Shown: positions 7,592-15,593 of the stretch, in pieces | How positions within the stretch are numbered: position 1 is the first letter of the stretch | Layout: each line of letters begins with the position of its first letter | NCBI GenBank assembly: GCA_018066285.1 | Contig: JAGHRS010000029.1 | Span: forward strand, 1 to 64,000 | DNA length: 64,000 nt | Source of the DNA: Candidatus Treponema caballi | GTDB taxonomy: Bacteria; Spirochaetota; Spirochaetia; Treponematales; Treponemataceae | Direction: 5' to 3' | Notes under the pieces: model-generated | What the model saw: only the letters and a program-made list of their open reading frames with translations | The model's database searches: none | Told to the model about the DNA's origin: nothing | Program-made: the position numbers and the translations under genes

Positions 7592-8419
7592 TTACAGTTT
7601 AACGCCTGAAGTTGCAATACCTTCGATGAACTGTCTCTGGAACAATACATAGATGACAATCATCGGAACACTGGCAATAAGGGCAGCCATCATCAGTTCA
7701 GGATACTTCTGCTGATACTGACCGTTCATTTTTGCCAATGCACTGGCCAGCGTTGTCTTGTTACTGTCAGGACAGACAATCATTGGCCACATCAGGTCTT
7801 TATACGCAAAGACTGTTGTGAAGATACCGAGAGCTACAAGAGAGGATCTGGTAAGAGGAGCCATGATTCTGAGGAATGTCATTGGAATACTGCAGCCATC
7901 AAGACGTGCAGCTTCTTCCATATCTTTAGGGAGTCCCATATACGCCTGGCGGAGGAGGAATGTACCGAAGGCAGTAACGAGTCCCGGGAAAAGAAGACCA
8001 ATTGCCGTATTAGTAAGATGAAGCTTACTGACCATAATGTACTGAGGAATGATGAATACCTGTGTAGGAATCATCATCTGGAAAAGAACGATACCAAACA
8101 GGAAGTTCTTTCCCTTGAACTTAAGCCGGGCGAAAGCGTATCCGGCAAGAGAAGCTGTTGCGATAGCGCAGGCAACTCTGAGTGCAATCATGAGCAGCGT
8201 GTTTCCGTACAGTTTGACAAAGTCCATTGCCTGAATGACTTTTGTAAAGTTCTCAGTCTGCCATACAGCAGGAACAATAACGAACGGATCAACCTGCATT
8301 GTTTCAGCAGTTGTCTTGAATGCTGTCAGGAACATCCAGATGAACGGAATAATCATCAGAGCAGCCATGATGATGAGGAACCAGAAAATAAGTGTGTTAT
8401 TTACAGTGCTTTTCTTCAT
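7592..8419 (-). CDS. ABC sugar transporter permease, MalG type
   Basis: A 275-residue inner-membrane protein with six predicted helices. The start is ATG 8419 after AGGAGG; a longer frame from 8452 overlaps the preceding gene and lacks a ribosome site. The EAA loop that docks to the ATPase is clear: EEAARLDGCSIPMTFLRIMAPL, around residue 175. It belongs to the CUT1 family for oligosaccharides and pairs with the adjacent permease. No ATPase is encoded in the cluster, so a shared MsiK-type ATPase elsewhere is likely. Last gene of the operon. Confidence 0.9.
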   Translation of the reverse strand: MKKSTVNNTLIFWFLIIMAALMIIPFIWMFLTAFKTTAETMQVDPFVIVPAVWQTENFTKVIQAMDFVKLYGNTLLMIALRVACAIATASLAGYAFARLKFKGKNFLFGIVLFQMMIPTQVFIIPQYIMVSKLHLTNTAIGLLFPGLVTAFGTFLLRQAYMGLPKDMEEAARLDGCSIPMTFLRIMAPLTRSSLVALGIFTTVFAYKDLMWPMIVCPDSNKTTLASALAKMNGQYQQKYPELMMAALIASVPMIVIYVLFQRQFIEGIATSGVKL

Positions 8420-8433
8420 TTTCTCAGTCCCTC

Positions 8434-9324
8434 CTACTCGTAATGGACCCATTTTTTCTGGCCGATCAGCTGAATTACGGTCAGTATCATAGTGACTACC
8501 AGAAGCACTACGACTACTGTTGCACCGTATCCCTTCTTACTCTGTTCAAATGAATACTTGTAGAACAGATAAACAAGCGACTCCGTCTTTTTCAGAGCCG
8601 GATTGTTATAATTTATGACCATGTAGATGACATCAAATACCTGCATGGCGGCTATGATTCTTGTCGTAAGGACAAAGAAGATTGTTGGCGAAATCATCGG
8701 CAGCGTAATATGGAACAGCTGCTGACTTCCTGTTGCACCGTCAATGGACGCTGCTTCGTAAAAGTCTCTCGGTACTTCCTGAAGTCCAGCAAGAAGAAGG
8801 ACCATGTTGTAACCGAGAACTGACCAGATACCGATTACCGCTATTGAATAGATGGCAATAGATGGCTCAGTAATCCAGTTAATCTTTATACCAAGGATAT
8901 TGTTGATAAGTCCGAAATTGGAGTTATACAGCCATTTCCAGACCATAGCGACTGCAGCCGGAGCTACAACCATTGGAAGGAAGAATACCGTTCTGAAGAA
9001 CTCTCTTCCTCTGAATTTCCTGTTAAGGAATACTGCAAGAAGCAGTGCGAGAACAAAAGAAACAGGCACTTCAACAAGCGCGTATTTCAGTGTATTCCAC
9101 AAAGACTGCCAGACTTCGACATCGCCGAAGACTTTCTGGTAATTCTGGAATCCGACAAAAACGTTTCCTCTTCCAAAATCACCTGACTTGAAGAAACTCT
9201 GCCAAATTGTCTGGAAAATCGGGAAGATGTTCAGAACAAGCAGTCCTATAATAGTCGGGGCAACGAAAATCAAACCCCATTTCTGTTCGTTTCTTTCTCT
9301 TGGTGTTAATCTGCTCTTTCCCAC
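8434..9324 (-). CDS. ABC sugar transporter permease, MalF type
   Basis: 296 residues starting with GTG at 9324 after AAGGAGG. It has six predicted membrane helices after a charged N-terminus (RLTPRERNEQKWG). The EAA loop reads YEAASIDGATGSQQLFHITLPMI, near residue 190. This is the MalF/UgpA-type partner of the CUT1 permease pair. It follows the solute-binding gene by 91 nt that hold a strong stem-loop, and precedes the second permease by 14 nt. Confidence 0.9.
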   Translation of the reverse strand: MGKSRLTPRERNEQKWGLIFVAPTIIGLLVLNIFPIFQTIWQSFFKSGDFGRGNVFVGFQNYQKVFGDVEVWQSLWNTLKYALVEVPVSFVLALLLAVFLNRKFRGREFFRTVFFLPMVVAPAAVAMVWKWLYNSNFGLINNILGIKINWITEPSIAIYSIAVIGIWSVLGYNMVLLLAGLQEVPRDFYEAASIDGATGSQQLFHITLPMISPTIFFVLTTRIIAAMQVFDVIYMVINYNNPALKKTESLVYLFYKYSFEQSKKGYGATVVVVLLVVTMILTVIQLIGQKKWVHYE

Positions 9325-9350
9325 GAGTTTCCTCCTTGCTTTTTGTTAGA

Positions 9351-9386
9351 GAAGAAGAGCAACACCCGCACGTGCTGCTCTTCTTC
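9351..9386 (-). other. Intercistronic stem-loop after the binding-protein gene
   Basis: GAAGAAGAGCA (9351-9361) pairs perfectly with TGCTCTTCTTC (9376-9386) around 14 nt that can pair further (CAC/GTG). There is no T run on either strand, so it is more likely an RNA-stability or partial-termination element raising binding-protein output than a full terminator. Confidence 0.6.
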
Positions 9387-9415
9387 TGTATTTTTAATTA
9401 ATATGGATGAAAAAC

Positions 9416-10675
9416 TTACTCTTCTGCGAGAGCTTCGTTCATAGCTGCTGCAATGTCCTTACATACAGCTTCTGTTGACTTAGCTCCAGTCCATGCGTCC
9501 TTGAGCTTTTCTGTCATCATATCTTCCCAAACTACAGTGTTTCTTGAGTATGGGCGGAATACAAGCTTAGCATTCAGCATATCCATATGACCTGAAAGGT
9601 CGAAGCACTTAACACAGTTAACCCACTTGTCTGAGCATCCCTGGTAAGCAGCCATTGTTACACCAAGTTCAGCCTGCTTGATCTGAGCTTCTTTTGTACC
9701 GAGGTACTCAATCAGACTCCATGCAGCGTCAGTGTTCTTTCCGTTTGCAGCTGCAGCCCAACCAAGACCGTTGTAGATGGATACGCGGTCAGCAGGTGTC
9801 TTTGTGAATGGCAGAACAGCAACGTCACAGTTAGCTGCTGCGTATTCGTTGTCACGGTATCCGGCGAGCATCCATGAACCGTTGATTGACATAGCAACCT
9901 TTCCAGCGCAGAGCAGTTCGTTAGGAGCTGTCTCAGCAACTGTGTTGAGGTCTGGGCAAGCGCCAGCAGCGATCAGGTCTGTGAAGAGCTTGATAGCCTT
10001 GATTGTCTCTGGCTTATCCATACCTGAAGACTTCTTGTCATCGCTGATGACATAGCCACCCATTGAATAGATTGTGTTGTAGAAACCTTCCTGGTTGTTA
10101 CCTGGCTGGATTGCATATCCCCAGTGATTAGCATTTGTAAGCTTCTTTGCTGCTGCAGCGAAGTCATCCCATGTCCATGTTTCATCAGGATAAGCAACGC
10201 CCATTTCATCAAAGATTGTCTTGTTATACCACAGTGCGATTGTATCAATATCCTTTGGTACAGCGTACTGCTTGCCGTTTGACTGATACAGCTTTACGAT
10301 TCCTTCGTAGTAGTTGTTCAGGTCAATCTTGCTGCTCTTCTTGATCTTGCTTGTAAGATCGAGGAGAAGGTTGTTCTCCATGTACATCTGAGCAACATTT
10401 GAGTGCATCCAGAATACGTCTGGCAGTTCACCACCGGTTGCACCTGCTTCGAGCAGTGTCCAGTAGTTATTCCAGTCGATAACCTGGATAGTAGCCTTAA
10501 TTCCGGACTGTGCGCTCCATTCGTCTACTATCTGCTGAAGTCCTGGTCTCTGGCCTTCATCCCAGATTGTTACAGTCAATTCTTTTGGTGCAGCTGGTGC
10601 AGCTTCCTTCTTGCCTCCTGCAAATACGCAGGCGATGCACATAAGTGCAACGAGAACGGCGATCAGTTTTTTCAT
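9416..10675 (-). CDS. ABC sugar-binding protein (family 1)
   Basis: 419 residues from ATG 10675 after GGAGG. The signal sequence leads to IACVFAGGKKEAAP; Cys could be lipidated through a relaxed spirochaete lipobox, or cleavage could fall after VFA. The fold is that of extracellular family-1 binding proteins: LTVTIWDEGQRPGLQQIVDEW at the start, a clear PDVFWMHSN and DIDTIALWYNKTIFDEMG, and a Trp-rich GLGWAAAANGKN. It would capture a galactoside or related oligosaccharide for the two downstream permeases. It has its own predicted promoter with the motif shared with the GH36 gene. Confidence 0.92.
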   Translation of the reverse strand: MKKLIAVLVALMCIACVFAGGKKEAAPAAPKELTVTIWDEGQRPGLQQIVDEWSAQSGIKATIQVIDWNNYWTLLEAGATGGELPDVFWMHSNVAQMYMENNLLLDLTSKIKKSSKIDLNNYYEGIVKLYQSNGKQYAVPKDIDTIALWYNKTIFDEMGVAYPDETWTWDDFAAAAKKLTNANHWGYAIQPGNNQEGFYNTIYSMGGYVISDDKKSSGMDKPETIKAIKLFTDLIAAGACPDLNTVAETAPNELLCAGKVAMSINGSWMLAGYRDNEYAAANCDVAVLPFTKTPADRVSIYNGLGWAAAANGKNTDAAWSLIEYLGTKEAQIKQAELGVTMAAYQGCSDKWVNCVKCFDLSGHMDMLNAKLVFRPYSRNTVVWEDMMTEKLKDAWTGAKSTEAVCKDIAAAMNEALAEE

Positions 10676-10713
10676 AAGTAACCTCCTTTTGTTTGTTACC
10701 ATTTCCTATTTTG

Positions 10714-10719
10714 AGTGTA
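10714..10719 (-). promoter_or_regulatory. -10 box of the sugar-binding protein operon
   Basis: TACACT read on the minus strand, preceded by no good -35 sequence. A regulator motif at 10758-10777 lies exactly 38 nt upstream, the same spacing as at the GH36 promoter. Confidence 0.55.
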
Positions 10720-10757
10720 ACACCCACTTTTTCAGTTGTGGATGTTTTCTCGTGTTC

Positions 10758-10777
10758 TTTTTATGTCATTTTGTGAC
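10758..10777. promoter_or_regulatory. Candidate activator site A (TATGTCA-N4-GTGAC)
   Basis: 18 of 20 positions are identical to the site at 13055-13074. The core ATGTCA-TTTTG-TGACAT is a perfect inverted repeat here. It is the likely target of the nearby AraC-type regulator, although TGTGA half-sites are also used by CRP-family proteins. Confidence 0.6.
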
Positions 10778-10789
10778 ATCAGCTGGTTC

Positions 10790-12988
10790 CTATTCAGCCT
10801 CAATCACAGTGACAAACGACGCATAATCCTCTGAAACAGAGAATCCTTTTGCATAGAATTCCGCCAGAGTTATTCCCATATTCATCAATTCATCACCAAA
10901 ATACTGCTTTCCTTCCATCCTGTACTTCAGATCCGGATCAAGTCCGGCAAGTTTCAGGAAACCTGGAAGCGAATATACTTTGGCTCTCATACAATAGAAA
11001 CCGACAATTGCCTTTTTCTTATCTTCAGATACAACCATCCAGGCATTCTGCTCAGTCTCAAATGGAGAGCGCAGCCTGTAGAATGTACCAAACTGGATGA
11101 GTTCACGGTTCTGTTTCATAAACACAATCTGCTTTTTGACTTCCTGGAACTCTTCATCACTGATTTCGTTAAGGTCGAGCTCATAGCCGAATGTTCCAAA
11201 GTAAGCGACATTAGCGCGTGTTTCTATTGAAACCGTCCTTCCTGTCTGCTGATTCGGAACGGCAGATACGTGTGAACCGATTGAAACGATCGGATATCCA
11301 TAAGAAGAACCGTACTGTATCCGTATTCTGTCCATTGCGTCTGTATTGTCGGAACACCACGCCTGGGGAGCGTAATACAGCATGCCGGCATCAAAGCGGG
11401 CACCACCGGATGCACAGGATTCGAACAGGATGTCAGGAAAAGCTGTGCGGAGACGCTCGTACAGTGCATAAACACCCATGATATGCTTGTGGTAAATTGT
11501 ACCCTGCAGCTCTGCCGGCGCATCGTTGCTGTATACTTCTGTAAGGGATCTGTTCATATCCCATTTTATGTAACTGACCGGCGCATCCTTTAAAACCTTG
11601 CAGAGCATGGAATAAATAGCATCAACAACTTCCGGACGTGAGTAATCGAGAACAAGCTGATGCCGGCCCAAAGACGATTTCCGTCCAGGAGCTGACAGAA
11701 CCCAGTCAGGATGGCGTCTGTAAAGGTTGCTGTCCGGGTTCACCATTTCAGGCTCTATCCAGAAGCCGAAATCAAGGCCGAGTGCCTTCACTTTCTTTGC
11801 AAGGCCGGCAATGCCTTCTGGAAGCTTCTTTGGATTTTCGATCCAGTCGCCAAGTCCCGCGCTGTCATCATTGCGCTCACCAAACCAGCCGTCGTCAAGG
11901 ACAAAGAGCTCACAGCCCGCCTCCTTAGCCTTTTTCGCAATCTTCAGGATGCTCTGCTCGGTGAAATCCATGAACGTAGCTTCCCAGTTGTTGTTCAGAA
12001 TCGGGCGCGGGCGGTTTTTCCACTTTCCGCGGACAAGATTGTTGTTGTAGAGCTTGTGATAGGTCTGGCTCAAATCATTAAGGCCGCAATCGGTCATGGC
12101 AATAACGACTTCAGGCGTTTCAAAGCTCTCGCCTTTTTCAAGCGGCCACTCGAAACGGTCAGGGTTTATTCCCATCAGGATGCGGAGCCTGTCATGATTG
12201 TTTCCTTCTGCCTGTGCAATGAAGTTTCCGCTGTATACAAAGGAGAAACCGAATGCTTCTCCTGCAAAATCATCCGTACGAGGGCGTTTAATGATGATGA
12301 ACGGGTTCTGGTTGGCGCTCGATGTACCGCGCTTGCTTTCAATAAGCACCGTTCCCGTTGAGAGTTTCCTGACTTCTGGGATGCGCTCGCGTGCCCATCC
12401 GCCTGAGAACTGCATCCACTCATAATTCTGGTCGCTCAGGTCAAGGCAGCAGCTGAGCGCTTTCGTCAGCTTAACTCTTGGTGCGCCATTATTTTTGAAT
12501 GTTGCATGGCGGGCAATAACCGGATATCTGTCAAAAATGGTGTATGAAAGGATGAGCGTCATTTCCGCAACAGAATCGACAAGCTCAACCTCAAGCGTCA
12601 TTGCTTCTTTTTCATCTGCATATGTTGCAGGAAGACCATGAAGTGCTTCCTTTCCCTTACTGATTTTGTGGGATTTATATACAAACGAACTGACTCTTGA
12701 ACCATTCAACGTTTCAATTTCAAAAGCCTGCGTTCCAAAATCAGTCGTACCAAAAGACGGATATTCCTGGCGGTTGATTTCCATAGAATAGCTTTCAGTT
12801 GCCGGATCAACAGCAACATTAGGCATACCGACGCGAATCTGGATATATGACATGTCTTCCCTGTCATGAATCCGCTTTCCAAAATAGATTCCGGCCAGTT
12901 CACCGCTGGGAGAGATTCCGAATATATAACTGATTCTGTCATTAAACAGGTGGAATTGTCCTGATGTTTTATGCCAGATGATATCCAT
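10790..12988 (-). CDS. Alpha-galactosidase, GH36
   Basis: 732 residues with AAAGGAG before the ATG. It has the full GH36 layout: N-terminal beta-supersandwich (about 1-310), then a (beta/alpha)8 barrel with LFVLDDGWFGERNDD (371-385), FWIEPEMVNPDS, the nucleophile Asp477 in YIKWDMNR and the acid/base Asp547 in AWCSDNTDAMDR, then a C-terminal beta domain. It has no signal peptide, so it would split alpha-galactosides such as melibiose or raffinose in the cytoplasm after ABC import. It lies 114 nt upstream of the binding-protein gene with no terminator between, and divergent from the AraC gene. Confidence 0.95.
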   Translation of the reverse strand: MDIIWHKTSGQFHLFNDRISYIFGISPSGELAGIYFGKRIHDREDMSYIQIRVGMPNVAVDPATESYSMEINRQEYPSFGTTDFGTQAFEIETLNGSRVSSFVYKSHKISKGKEALHGLPATYADEKEAMTLEVELVDSVAEMTLILSYTIFDRYPVIARHATFKNNGAPRVKLTKALSCCLDLSDQNYEWMQFSGGWARERIPEVRKLSTGTVLIESKRGTSSANQNPFIIIKRPRTDDFAGEAFGFSFVYSGNFIAQAEGNNHDRLRILMGINPDRFEWPLEKGESFETPEVVIAMTDCGLNDLSQTYHKLYNNNLVRGKWKNRPRPILNNNWEATFMDFTEQSILKIAKKAKEAGCELFVLDDGWFGERNDDSAGLGDWIENPKKLPEGIAGLAKKVKALGLDFGFWIEPEMVNPDSNLYRRHPDWVLSAPGRKSSLGRHQLVLDYSRPEVVDAIYSMLCKVLKDAPVSYIKWDMNRSLTEVYSNDAPAELQGTIYHKHIMGVYALYERLRTAFPDILFESCASGGARFDAGMLYYAPQAWCSDNTDAMDRIRIQYGSSYGYPIVSIGSHVSAVPNQQTGRTVSIETRANVAYFGTFGYELDLNEISDEEFQEVKKQIVFMKQNRELIQFGTFYRLRSPFETEQNAWMVVSEDKKKAIVGFYCMRAKVYSLPGFLKLAGLDPDLKYRMEGKQYFGDELMNMGITLAEFYAKGFSVSEDYASFVTVIEAE

Positions 12989-13010
12989 GTATGACTCCTT
13001 TTACGGTTTC

Positions 13011-13016
13011 AGTATA
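13011..13016 (-). promoter_or_regulatory. -10 box of the GH36 gene
   Basis: TATACT on the minus strand, 22 nt before the start codon, with no convincing -35. The shared motif at 13055-13074 begins exactly 38 nt upstream, as it does for the binding-protein gene. Confidence 0.55.
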
Positions 13017-13054
13017 TGACCGTTATTTAAAGCCGAAAATGTTTTTTTTTGATT

Positions 13055-13074
13055 TTTTTATGTCAAATTGTGAC
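13055..13074. promoter_or_regulatory. Candidate activator site B (TATGTCA-N4-GTGAC)
   Basis: Near-copy of site A, located between the divergent GH36 and AraC genes. Its ATGTCA also falls at the -35 position of the AraC gene promoter, so one bound regulator could activate GH36 and restrain its own gene. Confidence 0.6.
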
Positions 13075-13082
13075 TAATGGTT

Positions 13083-13110
13083 TATAATGAACTTAAGTAT
13101 CACTTAAGTT
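13083..13110 (+). promoter_or_regulatory. araC-type gene promoter -10 and adjoining palindrome
   Basis: A perfect TATAAT (13083-13088) sits 17 nt from ATGTCA at 13060-13065. Immediately downstream is the inverted repeat AACTTAAGT-ATC-ACTTAAGTT (13090-13110), covering the predicted +1. That is a good place for a repressor or autoregulatory operator. Confidence 0.6.
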
Positions 13111-13123
13111 TCATGATAAGGAG

Positions 13124-14023
13124 GTGGCTGATCTGGCACAGGAACTGATAGGTTGCGATTTCTGCAAGTTCGTAAACTATGAAGATTCGGATGATTTTTA
13201 TCTGTATGAGCTTGGTACAAACAAGTGCGTACCACTGTATTCGTATTCTCATCTGGTAAGAAACAGAATTGTCATTCATTTTGTCGTCGCCGGAAAGGGA
13301 ACTGTCAAACTGAACGGGAAAAAGTATGAAGTTGGTCCTCACCAGATTTTCCTGATTCCTGATGGTATAAGAACAACGTATCAGGCAGATAAGAATGATC
13401 CCTGGGAATACATATGGCTGCATATCGGCGGACCGAAAATTCCGCTCATTCTGAAAGAAGCTGGACTTACTGCGGATAATCCTGTTTATGTTCCGGTAGC
13501 CTGCGCGGATAAGATTGAAGAACTGGCCAGAGATATGCTGAATAATTACACCAGACAGTATTTCTGCATCGGAAATCTCTACAAAATCTGCGACTACATG
13601 ATTGAGAATTCTCCTGCAAAAACGGATCAGAATGAAAAAAACACCCACCTGTACGTGAAGAATGTCATCTCATATATTCAGCTGAAGTACTCTGAGCCTG
13701 TCAAAATTGAGGATATAGCGGATGCAATCGGGCTTAACAGAAGTTACCTGACCCGTCTTTTCAAGGATGCGACAGGCTATTCACTGCAGGATTATCTTCT
13801 GACGTACCGGATGAAGATGGCTGCCAGAATGTTGGGCGAAAACACGCTGAGCGTAGCTGAAATTGCAGAATCCGTAGGCTATGGTGATACGTTTACGTTC
13901 TCAAAAGCATTCAAGCGCCATTTCGGAAAATCGCCGTCAGCTTTCCGCGGCGTAGATTACAGTGTCGCTACAGGAATGATTCCGCACAAAGCTGTCGTCA
14001 AGAAACCCGCAAAGAAAAAATAG
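13124..14023 (+). CDS. AraC-family transcriptional regulator
   Basis: 299 residues. The N-terminal half is a cupin-type sugar-sensing domain (IVIHFVVAGKGTVKLNGKKYEVGPHQIFLIPDG; YQADKNDPWEYIWLHIGG). The C-terminal 100 residues are a double helix-turn-helix: VKIEDIADAIGLNRSYLTRLFKDATG and LSVAEIAESVGYGDTFTFSKAFKRHFGKSPSAFR. It probably senses a galactoside and controls the divergent GH36 gene and the ABC operon. The GTG start at 13124 lies inside the AAGGAGG; the in-frame CTG at 13133 is better spaced, so the exact start is open. Confidence 0.9.
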   Translation: MADLAQELIGCDFCKFVNYEDSDDFYLYELGTNKCVPLYSYSHLVRNRIVIHFVVAGKGTVKLNGKKYEVGPHQIFLIPDGIRTTYQADKNDPWEYIWLHIGGPKIPLILKEAGLTADNPVYVPVACADKIEELARDMLNNYTRQYFCIGNLYKICDYMIENSPAKTDQNEKNTHLYVKNVISYIQLKYSEPVKIEDIADAIGLNRSYLTRLFKDATGYSLQDYLLTYRMKMAARMLGENTLSVAEIAESVGYGDTFTFSKAFKRHFGKSPSAFRGVDYSVATGMIPHKAVVKKPAKKK

Positions 14024-14038
14024 CAGTTCACGCCGCGT

Positions 14039-15280
14039 CTACTTACAACCGCCCACCGTACGTCCGCCCCATTCTTGCGAATGCTGCTTTTCCCATGCAA
14101 TTGCCGCGTCAAAATCTGCCTCGGGCGCACAGTTCTTCTCTATATTCAGCGCCATTCCGTGAAGCCGGCGCAGGCACTCTGACTTGTCGTTGTAGCCGAG
14201 CTTGCTTCTTTCAATGCTGTCGTGCAGAACGCGTATTGATTCGTCGTATACGTTAAGCGGAACCGGAAACGGATGGCCGTCCTTACCGCCGTGTGCAAAA
14301 GAAAAGCGCGCCGGATCAGTAAAGCGCGACGGCGTTCCATAGATAACCTCGCTTACAAGAGTGAGCGACTGCAGCGTGCGCGGACCAAGACCTGGCGTCA
14401 GAAGCAGGTTCTCAAATGAAGCAGGCGGCGTCTCGTACGCTGTCGCAAGCACGGCACCAAGACGCTTCAAGTCAACATCTTCGCGCCGCACTTCATGATG
14501 AGATGGCATGACGACACTTCTGGCAGCCTCAGCTTTTGAAAGCATAGTGCCGTCCTCCGCAGTGAAAAGCTCCAGCTGACCGGACATTTTTCCGCATTCC
14601 TTGATGATGCGCGACGGCTCTTCGTGCGCTATCTCAAGGATGGAACCACGCGTTTTATCTGCAGCGGAAGCCGTCAAATTCAGGATTTCACCCCTGTTTT
14701 CACCGACAACGCCGGCATGCGGTTCTTCAATAAAAGAGCGGAGCCCTTCTGAGCACCAGTGGTACCGCCGCGCTGTCTTTAAAAGAGGATTCATTCCCTG
14801 CTGGACGACAGTCCAGTCGCCTTCGCAGGTAAGGATGAAATTATGCTGATACAGCTGGAAGCCGTCCTGGACAGCGGTATTGTCAACTTTTGCAGTAAGC
14901 TTGCTGGCACGTACCAGTTCATCGCCATTGAGACCGGTCGCATCTGAAAGGAACATGAGCTCGTCAGGCGTGCGCCTGGAATACTTGCCCCGGCCGCCGC
15001 ACACAACAATGCCGAGTTCCTTTGCACGCGCGTTCAGGCCGCGTTTCAAAGCGTACATGACACTTGTAGTGATGCCGGAAGAATGCCAGTCCATGCCGAG
15101 CACTGCGCCCAGGGACTGAAACCACAGCGGGTCGCTCAGGCGCACCAGAACTTCTTTCCGGCCATAATTCATGATGAGGCTTTCTACTATAAGCGTGCCC
15201 ATGTCGCGCATGCGGTCAGCAAGCCACTTAGGCACTGTTCCCGTATGCAGCGGCAGGTCAGCGTGTCCTGTACTGCGCAT
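14039..15280 (-). CDS. DUF763 family protein with helix-hairpin-helix motif
   Basis: 413 residues from ATG 15280. It begins MRSTGHADLPLHTGTVPKWLADRM, the DUF763 signature, and keeps the conserved stretch KYSRRTPDELMFLSDATGLNGDELVRASKLTAKVDNTAVQDGFQLYQHNFI. LLTPGLGPRTLQSLTLVSEVIYG, near residue 285, is a helix-hairpin-helix typical of non-specific DNA binding. The family is shared by archaea and scattered bacteria and its reaction is not known; DNA binding is inferred from the motif. It has no Shine-Dalgarno site and a promoter 6 nt before the ATG, so its mRNA is probably leaderless. Confidence 0.85.
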   Translation of the reverse strand: MRSTGHADLPLHTGTVPKWLADRMRDMGTLIVESLIMNYGRKEVLVRLSDPLWFQSLGAVLGMDWHSSGITTSVMYALKRGLNARAKELGIVVCGGRGKYSRRTPDELMFLSDATGLNGDELVRASKLTAKVDNTAVQDGFQLYQHNFILTCEGDWTVVQQGMNPLLKTARRYHWCSEGLRSFIEEPHAGVVGENRGEILNLTASAADKTRGSILEIAHEEPSRIIKECGKMSGQLELFTAEDGTMLSKAEAARSVVMPSHHEVRREDVDLKRLGAVLATAYETPPASFENLLLTPGLGPRTLQSLTLVSEVIYGTPSRFTDPARFSFAHGGKDGHPFPVPLNVYDESIRVLHDSIERSKLGYNDKSECLRRLHGMALNIEKNCAPEADFDAAIAWEKQHSQEWGGRTVGGCK

Positions 15281-15286
15281 GATTTT

Positions 15287-15315
15287 ACTATACACCTGTA
15301 TTGTAAAGAAAGCAA
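15287..15315 (-). promoter_or_regulatory. Promoter of the DUF763 gene (leaderless)
   Basis: Minus strand: TTGCTT (15310-15315), 17 nt, TATAGT (15287-15292), then 6 nt to the ATG at 15280. Confidence 0.6.
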
Positions 15316-15318
15316 TGT

Positions 15319-15403
15319 GTCAAATTGACTCTAATGACATGTGCCAATATGATACAACTAACGCATTGTTGCATTTTGACACAATATTGCGTGTCATTTT
15401 GAC
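15319..15403. promoter_or_regulatory. Candidate upstream activator sites for the sigma-54 promoter
   Basis: GTCAAATTGAC (15319-15329) and GTCATTTTGAC (15393-15403) share GTCA-N3-TGAC and lie 74 nt apart, about seven helical turns. Between them is TGACAC-N8-GTGTCA (15377-15396), overlapping the second. They sit some 125-200 bp before the sigma-54 promoter, the normal distance for an enhancer-binding protein. Confidence 0.5.
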
Positions 15404-15516
15404 CCATCTACATCACTTTTTGAAGTATGTCCTGCCTGTTTTTTACGTCAGTTGTGGCTGTAAAAAGTAGTTTTTTGTCAATTCCCCACTTTTTTTTAAT
15501 CTTTTTTCCAAAAAAG

Positions 15517-15534
15517 TTGGCACGCCGTTTGCAA
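15517..15534 (+). promoter_or_regulatory. Sigma-54 promoter of hsp20
   Basis: TTGGCACG-CCGT-TTGCAA matches the RpoN consensus at every fixed position, and the GG (15519-15520) and GC (15531-15532) are separated by the required 10 nt. The +1 is expected near 15544, giving a leader of about 50 nt. Confidence 0.85.
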
Positions 15535-15593
15535 TATGATTTGTGTAAACAAAATGTGGAAAACAAAAATCCACAAGTTTGCAGGAGGCTATT

